NCBI GenBank assembly: GCA_002189035.1
Contig: NEEC01000041.1
Coordinates: 1 to 64,000, forward strand
From: Utricularia gibba
Lineage: Eukaryota; Streptophyta; Magnoliopsida; Lamiales; Lentibulariaceae
DNA length: 64,000 bases
Reading direction: 5' to 3'
The translations under genes and the position numbers were made by a program. Positions 1 to 14,104 of this stretch are shown here, one piece after another. Under the pieces are notes generated by a model. That model saw nothing but the letters and a program-made list of their open reading frames with translations, searched no databases and was not told where the DNA came from. Every line of letters starts with the position of its first letter. Position 1 is the first letter of the stretch.

Positions 1-3000
1 CGAGATGATCATTTAAGATGCCATGGGTGTGTCCTAGCCACAACCTCATGGTGGCCTCGTGCACTCTTCGGTATCGAGTGGATATCTTGCAAACGGTGAT
101 GAGTCATGTTGCACATATCATACCGTTTCGAAGCTCGTTCCGAGCCGTCTCTTTCGTGTTGAGAACTTGTTCGTCCGAGGCACAAATGCTCGAAAGATTG
201 CCTTATATTAGCCTTCAGATGTGCAACGAAGTGGCCACCCGTTCGCGAAAATGTGACTCGGGACACCTGACTCGATGCGAATGTGATTTTTGCAAGACAT
301 ATGTATTTCATGGGACGATGTGAAATTTTGATTTCGAGATGATCATTTAAGATGCCATGGGTGTGTCCCTAGCCACAACCTCATGGTGGCCTCGTGCACT
401 CTTCGGTATCGAGTGGATATCTTGCAAAGTGATGAGTCATGTTGCACATATCATACCGTTTCGAAGCTCGTTCCGAGCCGGTCTTCTTTCGTGTTGAGAA
501 CTTGTTCGTCCGAGGAGGCACAAATGCTCGAAAGATTGCCTTATATTAGCCTTCAGATGTGCAACGAAGTGGCCACCACGTTCGCGACGATGCGACTCGG
601 GACACCGACTCGATGCGAATGTGATTTTGACATGCAAGACATATGTATTTCATGGGACGATGTGAAATTTTGGATTTCGAGATGATCATTTAAGATGCCA
701 TGGGTGTGTCCCTAGCCACAACCTCATGGTGGCCTCGTGCACTCTTCGGTATCGAGTGGATATCTTGCAAATGGTGATGAGTCATGTTGCACATATCATA
801 CCGTTTCGAAGCTCGTTCCGAGCCGGTCTTCTTTCGTGTTGAGAACTTGTTCGTCCGAGGAGGCACAAATGCTCGAAAGATTGCCTTATATTAGCCTTCA
901 GATGTGCAACGAAGTGGCCACCACGTTCGCGAAAATGTGACTCGGGACACCTGACTCGATGCGAATGTGATTTTTGACATGCAAAGACATATGTATTTCA
1001 TGGGACGATGTGAAATTTTGGATTTCGAGATGATCATTTAAGATGCCATGGGGTGTCCCTAGCCACAACCTCATGGTGGCCTCGTGCACTCTTCGGTATC
1101 GAGTGGATATCTTGCATGGTGAGAGTCATGTTGCATACATACCGTTTCGAAGCTCGTTCCGAGCCGGTCTTCTTTCGTGTTGAGAACTTGTTCGTCCGAG
1201 GAGGCACAAATGCTCGAAAGATTGCCTTATATTAGCCTTCAGATGTGCAACGAAGTGGCCACCACGTTCGCGAAAATGTGACTCGGGACACCTGACTCGA
1301 TGCGAATGTGATTTTTGACATGCAAGACATATGTATTTCATGGGACGATGTGAAAATTTGGATTTCGAGATGATCATTTAAGATGCCATGGGTGTGTCCC
1401 TAGCCACAACCTCATGGTGGCCTCGTGCACTCTTCGGTATCGAGTGGATATCTTGCAAACGGTGATGAGTCATGTTGCACATATCATACCGTTTCGAAGC
1501 TCGTTCCGAGCCGTCTTCTTTCGTGTTGAGAACTTGTTCGTCCGAGGAGCACAATGCTCGAAAGATTGCCTTATATAGCCTTCAGATGTGCAACGAAGTG
1601 GCCACCACGTTCGCGAAAATGTGACTCGGGACACCTGACTCGATGCGAATGTGATTTTTGGCATGCAAGACATATGTATTTCATGGGACGATGTGAAATT
1701 TGGATTTCGAGATGATCATTTAAGATGCCATGGGTGTGTCCCTAGCCACAACCTCATGGTGGCCTCGTGCACTCTTCGGTATCGAGTGGATATCTTGCAA
1801 ACGGTGATGAGTCATGTTGCACATAGCATACCGTTTCGAAGCTCGTTCCGAGCCGGTCTTCTTTCGTGTTGAGAACTTGTTCGTCCGAGGAGGCACAAAT
1901 GCTCGAAAGATTGCCTTATATTAGCCTTCAGATGTGCAACGAAGTGGCCACCACGTTCGCGACGATGCGACTCGGGACACCGACTCGATGCGAATGTGAT
2001 TTTCGGCATGCAAGACATATGTATTTCATGGGACGATGTGAAATTTTGGATTTCGAGATGATCATTTAAGATGCCATGGGTGTGTCCTAGCCACAACCTC
2101 ATGGTGGCCTCGTGCACTCTTCGGTATCGAGTGGATATCTTGCAAACGGTGATGAGTCATGTTGCACATATCATACCGTTTCGAAGCTCGTTCCGAGCCG
2201 GTCTTCTTTCGTTTGAGAACTTGTTCGTCCGAGGAGGCACAAAATGCTCGAAAGATTGCCTTATATTAGCCTTCAGATGTGCAACGAAGTGGCCACCACG
2301 TTCGCGAAAATGTGACTCGGGACACCTGACTCGATGCGAATGTGATTTTTGACATGCAAGACATATGTATTTCATGGGACGATGTGAAATTTTGATTTCG
2401 AGATGATCATTTAAGATGCCATGGGTGTGTCCCTAGCCACAACCTCATGGTGGCCTCGTGCACTCTTCGGTATCGAGTGGATATCTTGCAAATGGTGATG
2501 AGTCATGTTGCACATATCATACCGTTTCGAAGCTCGTTCCGAGCCGGTCTTCTTTCGTGTTGAGAACTTGTTCGTCCGAGGAGGCACAAATGCTCGAAAG
2601 ATTGCCTTATATTAGCCTTCAGATGTGCAACGAAGTGGCCACCACGTTCGCGACGATGCGACTCGGGACACCGACTCGATGCGAATGTGATTTTCGGCAT
2701 GCAAGACGTATATTTCATGGGACGATGTGAAATTTTGGATTTCGAGATGATCATTTAAGATGCCATGGGTGTGTCCTAGCCACACCTCATGGTGGCCTCG
2801 TGCACTCTTCGGTATCGAGTGGATATCTTGCAAACGGTGATGAGTCATGTTGCACATATCATACCGTTTCGAAGCTCGTTCCGAGCCGGTCTTCTTTCGT
2901 GTTGAGAACTTGTTCGTCCGAGGAGGCACAAATGCTCGAAAGATTGCCTTATATTAGCCTTCAGATGTGCAACGAAGTGGCCACCACGTTCGCGAAAATG

Positions 3001-6000
3001 TGACTCGGGACACCTGACTCGATGCGAATGTGATTTTTTCATGCAAGACGTATGTATTTCATGGGACGATGTGAAATTTTGATTTCGAGATGATCATTTA
3101 ATGGGTGTGTCCCTAGCCACAACCTCATGGTGGCCTCGTGCACTCTTCGGTATCGAGTGGATATCTTGCAAAGGTGATGAGTCATGTTGCACATATCATA
3201 CGTTTCGAAGCTCGTTCCGAGCCGGTCTTCTTTCGTGTTGAGAACTTGTTCGTCCGAGAGGCACAAATGCTCGAAAGATTGCCTTATATTAGCCTTCAGA
3301 TGTGCAACGAAGTGGCCACCACGTTGCGAATGCGACTCGGGACACCGACTCGATGCGAATGTGATTTTTGACATGCAAGACATATGTATTTCATGGGACG
3401 ATGTGAAATTTTGGATTTCGAGATGATCATTTAAGATGCCATGGGTGTGTCCTAGCCACAACCTCATGGTGGCCTCGTGCACTCTTCGGTATCGAGTGGA
3501 TATCTTGCAAACGGTGATGAGTCATGTTGCACATATCATACCGTTTCGAAGCTCGTTCCGAGCCGGTCTTCTTTCGTGTTGAGAACTTGTTCGTCCGAGG
3601 AGGCACAAATGCTCGAAAGATTGCCTTATATTAGCCTTCAGATGTGCAACGAAGTGGCCACCACGTTCGCGAAAATGTGACTCGGACACCTGACTCGATG
3701 CGAATGTGATTTTTGACATGCAAGACATATGTATTTCATGGACGATGTGAAATTTGATTTCGAGATGATCATTTAAGATGCCATGGGTGTGTCCCTAGCC
3801 ACAACCTCATGGTGGCCTCGTGCACTCTTCGGTATCGAGTGGATATCTTGCAAATGGTGATGAGTCATGTTGCACATAGCATACCGTTTCGAAGCTCGTT
3901 CCGAGCCGGTCTTCTTTCGTGTTGAGAACTTGTTCGTCCGAGGAGCACAAATGCTCGAAAGATTGCCTTATATTAGCCTTCAGATGTGCAACGAAGTGGC
4001 CACCACGTTCGCGACGATGCGACTCGGGACACCGACTCGATGCGAATGTGATTTTTCATGCAAGACGTATGTATTTCATGGACGATGTGAAATTTTGGAT
4101 TTCGAGATGATCATTTAAGATGCCATGGTGTGTCCCTAGCCACAACCTCATGGTGGCCTCGTGCACTCTTCGGTATCGAGTGGATATCTTGCAACGGTGA
4201 TGAGTCATGTTGCACATATCATACCGTTTCGAAGCTCGTTCCGAGCCGTCTTCTTTCGTGTTGAGAACTTGTTCGTCCGAGAGCACAAATGCTCGAAAGA
4301 TTGCCTTATATTAGCCTTCAGATGTGCAACGAAGTGGCCACTTCGCGACGATGCGACTCGGGACACCCGACTCGATGCGAATGTGATTTTTGACATGCAA
4401 GACATATGTATTTCATGGACGATGTGAAATTTTGATTTCGAGATGATCATTTAAGATGCCATGGGTGTGTCCTAGCCACAACCTCATGGTGGCCTCGTGC
4501 ACTCTTCGGTATCGAGTGGATATCTTGCAAACGGTGATGAGTCATGTTGCACATATCATACCGTTTCGAAGCTCGTTCCGAGCCGTCTTCTTTCGTGTTG
4601 AGAACTTGTTCGTCCGAGGCACAAATGCTCGAAAGATTGCCTTATATTAGCCTTCAGATGTGCAACGAAGTGGCCACCACGTTCGCGAAAATGTGACTCG
4701 GGACACCTGACTCGATGCGAATGTGATTTTTACATGCAAGACATATGTATTTCATGGGATGTGAAATTTTGGATTTCGAGATGATCATTTAAGATGCCAT
4801 GGGTGTGTCCCTAGCCACAACCTCATGGCCTCGTGCACTCTTCGGTATCGAGTGGATATCTTGCAAATGGTGATGAGTCATGTTGCACATATCATACCGT
4901 TTCGAAGCTCGTTCCGAGCCGGTCTTCTTTCGTGTTGAGAACTTGTTCGTCCGAGGAGGCACAAATGCTCGAAAGATTGCCTTATATTAGCCTTAGATGT
5001 GCAACGAAGTGGCCACACGTTCGCGACGATGCGACTCGGGACACCCGACTCGATGCGAATGTGATTTTCGCATGCAAGACGTATGTATTTCATGGACGAT
5101 GTGAAATTTGATTTCGAGATGATCATTTAAGATGCATGGGTGTGTCCCTAGCCACAACCTCATGGTGGCCTCGTGCACTCTTCGGTATCGAGTGGATATC
5201 TTGCAAACGGTGATGAGTCATGTTGCACATATCATACCGTTTCGAAGCTCGTTCCGAGCCGGTCTTCTTTCGTGTTGAGAACTTGTTCGTCCGAGGAGGC
5301 ACAAATGCTCGAAAGATTGCCTTATATTAGCCTTAGATGTGCAACGAAGTGGCCACCACGTTCGCGAAAATGTGACTCGGGACACCGACTCGATGCGAAT
5401 GTGATTTTTGACATGCAAGACATATGTATTTCATGGGACGATGTGAAATTTGATTTCGAGATGATCATTTAAGATGCCATGGTGTGTCCCTAGCCACAAC
5501 CTCATGGTGGCCTCGTGCACTCTTCGGTATCGAGTGGATATCTTGCAAATGGTGATGAGTCATGTTGCACATAGCATACCGTTTCGAAGCTCGTTCCGAG
5601 CCGGTCTTCTTTCGTGTTGAGAACTTGTTCGTCCGAGAGGCACAAATGCTCGAAAGATTGCCTTATATTAGCCTTAGATGTGCAACGAAGTGGCCACACG
5701 TTCGCGACGATGCGACTCGGGACACCTGACTCGATGCGAATGTGATTTTCGGCATGCAAGACGTATGTATTTCATGGACGATGTGAAATTTGGATTTCGA
5801 GATGATCATTTAAGATGCATGGGTGTGTCCCTAGCCACAACCTCATGGTGGCCTCGTGCACTCTTCGGTATCGAGTGGATATCTTGCAAACGGTGATGAG
5901 TCATGTTGCACATATCTTCTTTCGTGTTGAGAACTTGTTCGTCCGAGGAGGCACAAATGCTCGAAAGATTGCCTTATATTAGCCTTCAGATGTGCAACGA

Positions 6001-6750
6001 AGTGGCCACCACGTTCGCGACGATGCGACTCGGGACACCCGACTCGATGCGAATGTGATTTTCGGCATGCAAGACATATGTATTTCATGGGACGATGTGA
6101 AATTTGATTTCGAGATGATCATTTAAGATGCCATGGGTGTGTCCCTAGCCACAACCTCATGGTGGCCTCGTGCACTCTTCGGTATCGAGTGGATATCTTG
6201 CAAATGGTGATGAGTCATGTTGCACATAGCATACCGTTTCGAAGCTCGTTCCGAGCCGGTCTTCTTTCGTGTTGAGAACTTGTTCGTCCGAGGAGGCACA
6301 AATGCTCGAAAGATTGCCTTATATTAGCCTTCAGATGTGCAACGAAGTGGCCACCACGTTCGCGACGATGCGACTCGGGACACCCGACTCGATGCGAATG
6401 TGATTTTCGGCATGCAAGACATATGTATTTCATGGGACGATGTGAAATTTGGATTTCGAGATGATCATTTAAGATGCCATGGGTGTGTCCCTAGCCACAA
6501 CCTCATGGTGGCCTCGTGCACTCTTCGGTATCGAGTGGATATCTTGCAAACGGTGATGAGTCATGTTGCACATAGCATACCGTTTCGAAGCTCGTTCCGA
6601 GCCGGTCTTCTTTCGTGTTGAGAACTTGTTCGTCCGAGGAGGCACAAATGCTCGAAGATTGCCTTATATTAGCCTTCAAGATGTGCAACGAAGTGGCCAC
6701 CACGTTCGCGAAAATGTGACTCGGGACACCTGACTCGATGCGAATGTGAT
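1..6750 (+). repeat. Satellite block 1: mixed CpG-poor and CpG-rich monomers
   Basis: About 20 units of two types. The CpG-poor type carries GCGAAAATGTGACTCGGG followed by ACACCTGACTCG (near 250, 930, 1,270, 1,610, 2,304, 2,995, 3,669, 4,688, 6,712; a variant at 5,366). The CpG-rich type carries GCGACGATGCGACTCGGG (near 585, 1,960, 2,650, 4,013, 4,347, 5,023, 5,704, 6,020, 6,370). After 6.75 kb I no longer see the AAAATGTGAC form, so this block is a distinct subfamily domain. Single-base deletions are frequent here (CATGGTGTG, GAGAGGCAC, AATTTTGATTTC). Confidence 0.85.
2146..5890 (+). repeat. Dimeric higher-order repeat, ~690-bp period
   Basis: Eleven consecutive units alternate at two linked sites. 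Units starting with ACGGTGATG (2,146; 2,834; 3,511; 4,531; 5,207) carry the AAAATGTG form about 155 bp downstream. Units starting with ATGGTGATG (2,492; 3,855; 4,866; 5,549) carry the CGATGCG form. The unit at 3,172 has a deletion at the start site but fits the CpG-rich class. The unit at 4,194 breaks the pattern (ACGG start with CGATGCG). Linkage of two sites within a unit plus alternation between units is the usual definition of a two-monomer higher-order repeat. The alternation fades after about 6 kb, where both starts precede the CpG-rich form. Confidence 0.75.
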
Positions 6751-8790
6751 TTTTGCACATATGTATTTCATGGGACGATGTGAATATTTGGATTTCGAGA
6801 TGATCATTTAAGATGCCATGGTGTGTCCCTAGCCACAACCTCATGGTGCACTCTTCGGTATCGAGTGGATATCTTGCAAATGGTGATTGTTGCACATAGC
6901 ATACCGTTTCGAAGCTCGTTCCGAGCCGGTCTCTTTCGTGTTGAGAACTTGTTCCCGAGGAGCACAAATGCTCGAAAGATTGCCTTATATTAGCCTTATG
7001 TGCAACGAAGTGGCCACACGTTCGCGACGATGCGACTCGGGACACCCGACTCGATGCGAATGTGATTTTCGGCATGCAAGACATATGTATTTCATGGGAC
7101 GATGTGAATTTGGATTTCGAGATGATCATTTAAGATGCCATGGGTGTGTCCCTAGCCACAACCTCATGGTGGCCTCGTGCACTCTTCGGTATCGAGTGGA
7201 TATCTTGCAAAGGTGATGAGTCATGTTGCACATATACCGTTTCGAAGCTCGTTCCGAGCCGGTCTTTCGTGTTGAGAACTTGTTCGTCCGAGGAGGCACA
7301 AATGCTCGAAAGATTGCCTTATATTAGCCTTCAGATGCAACGAAGTGGCCACACGTTCGCGACGATGCGACTCGGGACACCCGACTCGATGCGAATGTGA
7401 TTTTCGACACATATGTATTTCATGGGACGATGTGAATATTTGGATTTCGAGATGATCATTTAAGATGCCATGGTGTGTCCCTAGCCACAACCTCATGGTG
7501 GCCTCGTGCACTCTTCGGTATCGAGTGGATATCTTGCAAATGATGAGTCATGTTGCACATAGCATACCGTTTCGAAGCTCGTTCCGAGCCGGTCTTCTTT
7601 CGTGTTGAGAACTTGTTCGTCCGAGGGGCACAAATGCTCGAAAGATTGCCTTATATTAGCCTTAATGTGCAACGAAGTGGCCACCACGTTCGCGACGATG
7701 CGACTCGGGACACCCGACTCGATGCGAATGTGATTTTCGGCATGCAAGACATATGTATTTCATGGGACGATGTGAAATTTGGATTTCGAGATGATCATTT
7801 AAGATGCCATGGGTGTGTCCCTAGCCACAACCTCATGGTGGCCTCGTGCACTCTTCGGTATCGAGTGGATATCTTGCAAACGGTGATGAGTCATGTTGCA
7901 CATATCATACCGTTTCGAAGCTCGTTCCGAGCCGGTCTTCTTTCGTGTTGAGAACTTGTTCGTCCGAGGAGGCACAAATGCTCGAAAGATTGCCTTATAT
8001 TAGCCTTCAGATGTGCAACGAAGTGGCCACACGTTCGCGACGATGCGACTCGGGACACCCGACTCGATGCGAATGTGATTTTCGGCATGCAAGACATATG
8101 TATTTCATGGGACGATGTGAAATTTTGGATTTCGAGATGATCATTTAAGATGCCATGGGTGTGTCCCTAGCCACAACCTCATGGTGGCCTCGTGCACTCT
8201 TCGGTATCGAGTGGATATCTTGCAAATGGTGATGAGTCATGTTGCACATAGCATACCGTTTCGAAGCTCGTTCCGAGCCGGTCTTCTTTCGTGTTGAGAA
8301 CTTGTTCGTCCGAGGAGGCACAAATGCTCGAAAGATTGCCTTATATTAGCCTTCAGATGTGCAACGAAGTGGCCACCGTTCGCGACGATGCGACTCGGGA
8401 CACCCGACTCGATGCGAATGTGATTTTTGATGCAAGACGTATGTATTTCATGGGACGATGTGAATTTTGGATTCGAGATGATCATTTAAGATGTGTGTCC
8501 CTAGCCACAACCTCATGGTCGTGCACTCTTCGGTATCGAGTGGATATCTTGCAAACGGTGATGAGTCATGTTGCACATACATTCGTGTTGAGAACTTGTT
8601 CGTCCGAGGAGGCACAAATGCTCGAAAGATTGCCTTATATTAGCCTTCAGATGTGCAACGAAGTGGCCACACGTTCGCGACGATGCGACTCGGGACACCC
8701 GACTCGATGCGAATGTGATTTTCGCATGCAAGACATATGTATTTCATGGGACGATGTGAATTTTGGATTTCGAGATGATCATTTAAGATG
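6751..8790 (+). repeat. Satellite block 2: indel-rich CpG-rich monomers
   Basis: Units of the CGATGCGAC type with many short losses. Examples are the shortened spacer at 6,848, GTTCCCGAGG at 6,952, AAATGATGAG at 7,539, and a larger loss near 8,580 where CACATACATTCGTG skips from about unit 25 to unit 66. No gene or foreign insert is present. Confidence 0.85.
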
Positions 8791-10260
8791 CCATGGGTGT
8801 GTCCCTAGCCACAACCTCATGGTGGCCTCGTGCACTCTTCGGTATCGAGTGGATATCTTGCAAATGGTGATGAGTCATGTTGCACATAGCATACCGTTTC
8901 GAAGCTCGTTCCGAGCCGGTCTTCTTTCGTGTTGAGAACTTGTTCGTCCGAGGAGGCACAAATGCTCGAAAGATTGCCTTATATTAGCCTTCAGATGTGC
9001 AACGAAGTGGCCACCACGTTCGCGACGATGCGACTCGGGACACCCGACTCGATGCGAATGTGATTTTCGGCATGCAAGACATATGTATTTCATGGGACGA
9101 TGTGAAATTTGGATTTCGAGATGATCATTTAAGATGCCATGGGTGTGTCCCTAGCCACAACCTCATGGTGGCCTCGTGCACTCTTCGGTATCGAGTGGAT
9201 ATCTTGCAAATGGTGATGAGTCATGTTGCACATAGCATACCGTTTCGAAGCTCGTTCCGAGCCGGTCTTCTTTCGTGTTGAGAACTTGTTCGTCCGAGGA
9301 GGCACAAATGCTCGAAAGATTGCCTTATATTAGCCTTAAGATGTGCAACGAAGTGGCCACCACGTTCGCGACGATGCGACTCGGGACACCCGACTCGATG
9401 CGAATGTGATTTTCGGCATGCAAGACATATGTATTTCATGGGACGATGTGAAATTTGGATTTCGAGATGATCATTTAAGATGCCATGGGTGTGTCCCTAG
9501 CCACAACCTCATGGTGGCCTCGTGCACTCTTCGGTATCGAGTGGATATCTTGCAAACGGTGATGAGTCATGTTGCACATATCATACCGTTTCGAAGCTCG
9601 TTCCGAGCCGGTCTTCTTTCGTGTTGAGAACTTGTTCGTCCGAGGAGGCACAAATGCTCGAAAGATTGCCTTATATTAGCCTTCAGATGTGCAACGAAGT
9701 GGCCACCACGTTCGCGACGATGCGACTCGGGACACCTGACTCGATGCGAATGTGATTTTGCATGCAAGACATATGTATTTCATGGGACGATGTGAAATTT
9801 GATTTCGAGATGATCATTTAAGATGCCATGGGTGTGTCCCTAGCCACAACCTCATGGTGGCCTCGTGCACTCTTCGGTATCGAGTGGATATCTTGCAAAC
9901 GGTGATGAGTCATGTTGCACATAGCATACCGTTTCGAAGCTCGTTCCGAGCCGGTCTTCTTTCGTGTTGAGAACTTGTTCGTCCGAGGAGGCACAAATGC
10001 TCGAAAGATTGCCTTATATTAGCCTTCAGATGTGCAACGAAGTGGCCACCACGTTCGCGACGATGCGACTCGGGACACCCGACTCGATGCGAATGTGATT
10101 TTCGGCATGCAAGACATATGTATTTCATGGGACGATGTGAAATTTTGGATTTCGAGATGATCATTTAAGATGCCATGGGTGTGTCCCTAGCCACAACCTC
10201 ATGGTGGCCTCGTGCACTCTTCGGTATCGAGTGGATATCTTGCAAACGGTGATGAGTCAT
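8791..10260 (+). repeat. Satellite block 3: regular monomers
   Basis: Four to five nearly identical 345-346-bp units of the reference type, with ATGG or ACGG starts mixed. Only small differences occur (CCTTAAG at 9,336, CACCTGACTC at 9,735). Confidence 0.9.
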
Positions 10261-11925
10261 GTTGCACATAGTTCGAGCTCGTTCGTGTGTTGAGAACTTG
10301 TTCGTCCGAGGAGGCACAAATGCTCGAAAGATTGCCTTATATTAGCCTTCAGATGTGCAACGAAGTGGCCACCACGTTCGCCGGGACACCCGACTCGATG
10401 CGAATGTGATTTTCATGCAAGACATATGTATTTCATGGGACGATGTGAAATTTGGATTTCGAGATGATCATTTAAGATGCCATGGGTGTGTCCCTAGCCA
10501 CAACCTCATGGTGGCCTCGTGCACTCTTCGGTATCGAGTGGATATCTTGCAAATGGTGATGAGTCATGTTGCACATATCATACCGTTTCGAAGCTCGTTC
10601 CGAGCCGGTCTTTTCGTGTTGAGAACTTGTTCGTCGAGGAGGCACAAATGCTCGAAAGATTGCCTTATATTAGCCTTCAGATGTGCAACGAAGTGGCCAC
10701 CACGTTCGCGACGATGCGACTCGGACACCCGACTCGATGCGAATGTGATTTTTGCATGCAAGACGTATGTATTTCATGGGACGATGTGAAATTTGGATTT
10801 CGAGATGATCATTTAAGATGCCATGGGTGTGTCCCTAGCCACAACCTCATGGTACCGTTTCGTGCACTCTTCGTTCCGAGCCGGAGTCTCTTTATGTTGC
10901 AGAACTTGATTCGTCATGTTGCACATGCACAAATGCTCGCGAAGCTTATATCCCTTAAGATCTCTTTCGTGTTGAGAACTTGTTCGTCCGAGGAGGCACA
11001 AATGCTCGAAAGATTGCCTTATATTAGCCTTAGATGTGCAACGAAGTGGCCACACGTTCGCGACGATGCGACTCGGGACACCCGACTCGATGCGAATGTG
11101 ATTTTCGGCATGCAAGACATATGTATTTCATGGGACGATGTGAATATTTGGATTTCGAGATGATCATTTAAGATGCCATGGGTGTGTCCCTAGCCACAAC
11201 CTCATGGTGGCCTCGTGCACTCTTCGGTATCGAGTGGATATCTTGCAAACGGTGATGAGTCATGTTGCACATATCATACCGTTTCGAAGCTCGTTCCGAG
11301 CCGGTCTTCTTTCGTGTTGAGAACTTGTTCGTCCGAGGAGCACAAATGCTCGAAAGATTGCCTTATATTAGCCTTCAGATGTGCAACGAAGTGGCCACCA
11401 CGTTCGCGAAGCGATCGCGACTCGGGACGAGCCGGTCGATGATCGAATGTGATTTTCGGCAACTTGACATGTCCGTATTTCAGGCACATGCTCGAAAGAT
11501 TGCCTTATATTAGCCTTGATTTGTGCAACGAATCATGCCACCACCATGTCGTGTCGACCTAGCCACAACCTCATGGTGGCCTCGTGCACTCTTCGGTATC
11601 GAGTGGATATCTTGCAAACGACTCGATCAATGTGATTTTCATACCGCATGCGACATCGTTCATGGCCGGTGTGAATATTTGGATTCTTTCGAGAGATCAT
11701 TTAAGATGCCACGGGGTGTCAGCACATGCTCGAAAGATTGCCTTATATTAGCCTTCAGATGTGCAACGAAGTGGCCACCACGTTCGCGACGATGCGACTC
11801 GGCGACACCCGACTCGATGCGAATGTGATGGTTCGGCATGAGTCATGATTGTATTTCATAGCATACCGTTTCGAAGTTTCGTGGATCCTTCGAGCCATTC
11901 TTGCCATTTAAGATGCCATGTGTGT
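10261..11925 (+). repeat. Scrambled satellite segment
   Basis: Units are broken and rejoined out of order. At 10,851-10,970 the run jumps from the CTCATGGT of one unit to ACCGTTTCG, then inserts TGCACTCTTCG before TTCCGAGCC. At 11,409-11,560, 11,615-11,730 and 11,829-11,920 further patches of satellite words appear in altered order. The words themselves (TTGCCTTATATTAG, GATATCTTGCAAA) remain recognisable, and no unrelated DNA is inserted. Confidence 0.85.
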
Positions 11926-14034
11926 CCCTAGCCACAACCTCATGGTGGCCTCGTGCACTCTTCGGTATCGAGTGGATATCTTGCAAATGGTGATGAGTCA
12001 TGTTGCACATAGCATACCGTTTCGAAGCTCGTTCCGAGCCGGTCTTCTTTCGTGTTGAGAACTTGTTCGTCCGAGGAGGCACAAATGCTCGAAAGATTGC
12101 CTTATATTAGCCTTCAATGTGCAACGAAGTGGCCACCACGTTCGCGAAATGCGACTCGGGACACCGACTCGATGCGAATGTGATTTGCATGCAAGACATA
12201 TGTATTTCATGGGACGATGTGAAATTTTGGATTTCGAGATGATCATTTAAGATGCCATGGGTGTGTCCCTAGCCACAACCTCATGGTGGCCTCGTGCACT
12301 CTTCGGTATCGAGTGGATATCTTGCAAACGGTGATGAGTCATGTTGCACATCATACCGTTTCGAAGCTCGTTCCGAGCCGGTCTTCTTTCGTGTTGAGAA
12401 CTTGTTCGTCCGAGGAGGCACAAATGCTCGAAAGATTGCCTTATATTAGCCTTCAGATGTGCAACGAAGTGGCCACCACGTTCGCGACGATGCGACTCGG
12501 GACACCCGACTCGATGCGAATGTGATTTTCGCATGCAAGACATATGTATTTCATGGGACGATGTGAAATTTGGATTTCGAGATGATCATTTAAGATGCCA
12601 TGGGTGTGTCCCTAGCCACAACCTCATGGTGGCCTCGTGCACTCTTCGGTATCGAGTGGATATCTTGCACATGTTGCACATAGCATACCGTTTCGAAGCT
12701 CGTTCCGAGCCGGTCTTCTTTCGTGTTGAGAACTTGTTCGTCCGATGCTCGAAAGATTGCCTTATATTAGCCTTCAGATGTGCAACGAAGTGGCCACCAC
12801 GTTCGCGACGATGCGACTCGGGACACCCGACTCGATGCGAATGTGATTTTCGGCATGCAAGACATGTATTTCATGGGACGATGTGAAATTTTGGATTTCG
12901 AGATGATCATTTAAGATGCCATGGGTGTGTCCCTAGCCACAACCTCATGGTGGCCTCGTGCACTCTTCGGTATCGAGTGGATATCTTGCAAACGGTGATG
13001 AGTCATGTTGCACATACTCGTTCCGAGCCGGTCTCTTTCGTGTTGAGAACTTGTTCGTCCGAGGAGGCACAAATGCTCGAAAGATTGCCTTATATTAGCC
13101 TTAGATGTGCAACGAAGTGGCCACCACGTTCGCGACGATGCGACTCGGGACACCCGACTCGATGCGAATGTGATTTTTGACATGCAAGACATATGTATTT
13201 CATGGGACGATGTGAAATTTGGATTTCGAGATGATCATTTAAGATGCCATGGGTGTGTCCCTAGCCACAACCTCATGGTGGCCTCGTGCACTCTTCGGTA
13301 TCGAGTGGATATCTTGCAAACGGTGATGAGTCATGTTGCACATCATACCGTTTCGAAGCTCGTTCCGAGCCGGTCTTCTTTCGTGTTGAGAACAGGAGGC
13401 ACAAATGCTCGAAAGATTGCCTTATATTAGCCTTCAGATGTGCAACGAAGTGGCCACCACGTTCGCGACGATGCGACTCGGGACACCGACTCGATGCGAA
13501 TGTGATTTTCATGCAAGACATATGTATTTCATGGGACGATGTGAAATTTGGATTTCGAGATGATCATTTAAGATGCCATGGGTGTGTCCCTAGCCACAAC
13601 CTCATGGTGGCCTCGTGCACTCTTCGGTATCGAGTGGATATCTTGCAAATGGTGATGAGTCATGTTGCACATAGCATACCGTTTCGAAGCTCGTTCCGAG
13701 CCGGTCTTCTTTCGTGTTGAGAACTTGTTCGTCCGAGGAGGCACAAATGCTCGAAAGATTGCCTTATATTAGCCTTCAGATGTGCAACGAAGTGGCCACC
13801 ACGTTCGCGACGATGCGACTCGGGACACCCGACTCGATGCGAATGTGATTTTCGGCATGCAAGACATATGTATTTCATGGGACGATGTGAAATTTGGATT
13901 TCGAGATGATCATTTAAGATGCCATGGGTGTGTCCCTAGCCACAACCTCATGGTGGCCTCGTGCACTCTTCGGTATCGAGTGGATATCTTGCAAATGGTG
14001 ATGAGTCATGTTGCACATAGCATACCGTTTCGAA

Positions 14035-14047
14035 GCTCGTTCCGAGC
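14035..14047. other. Hairpin-forming dyad GCTCG-TTC-CGAGC
   Basis: Unit 41-53: a perfect 5-bp inverted repeat with a 3-nt loop. It is preserved in nearly all regular units. Confidence 0.7.
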
Positions 14048-14104
14048 CGGTCTTCTTTCGTGTTGAGAACTTGTTCGTCCGAGGAGGCACAAATGCTCGA
14101 AAGA

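Noticed and set aside
14074-14089. CENP-B box-like match TTCGTCCGAGGAGGCA (unit 80-95).
   Set aside because: Matches only 7 of the 9 essential positions (AGGC instead of CGGG) and such matches are easy to get by chance in a TTCG-rich unit.
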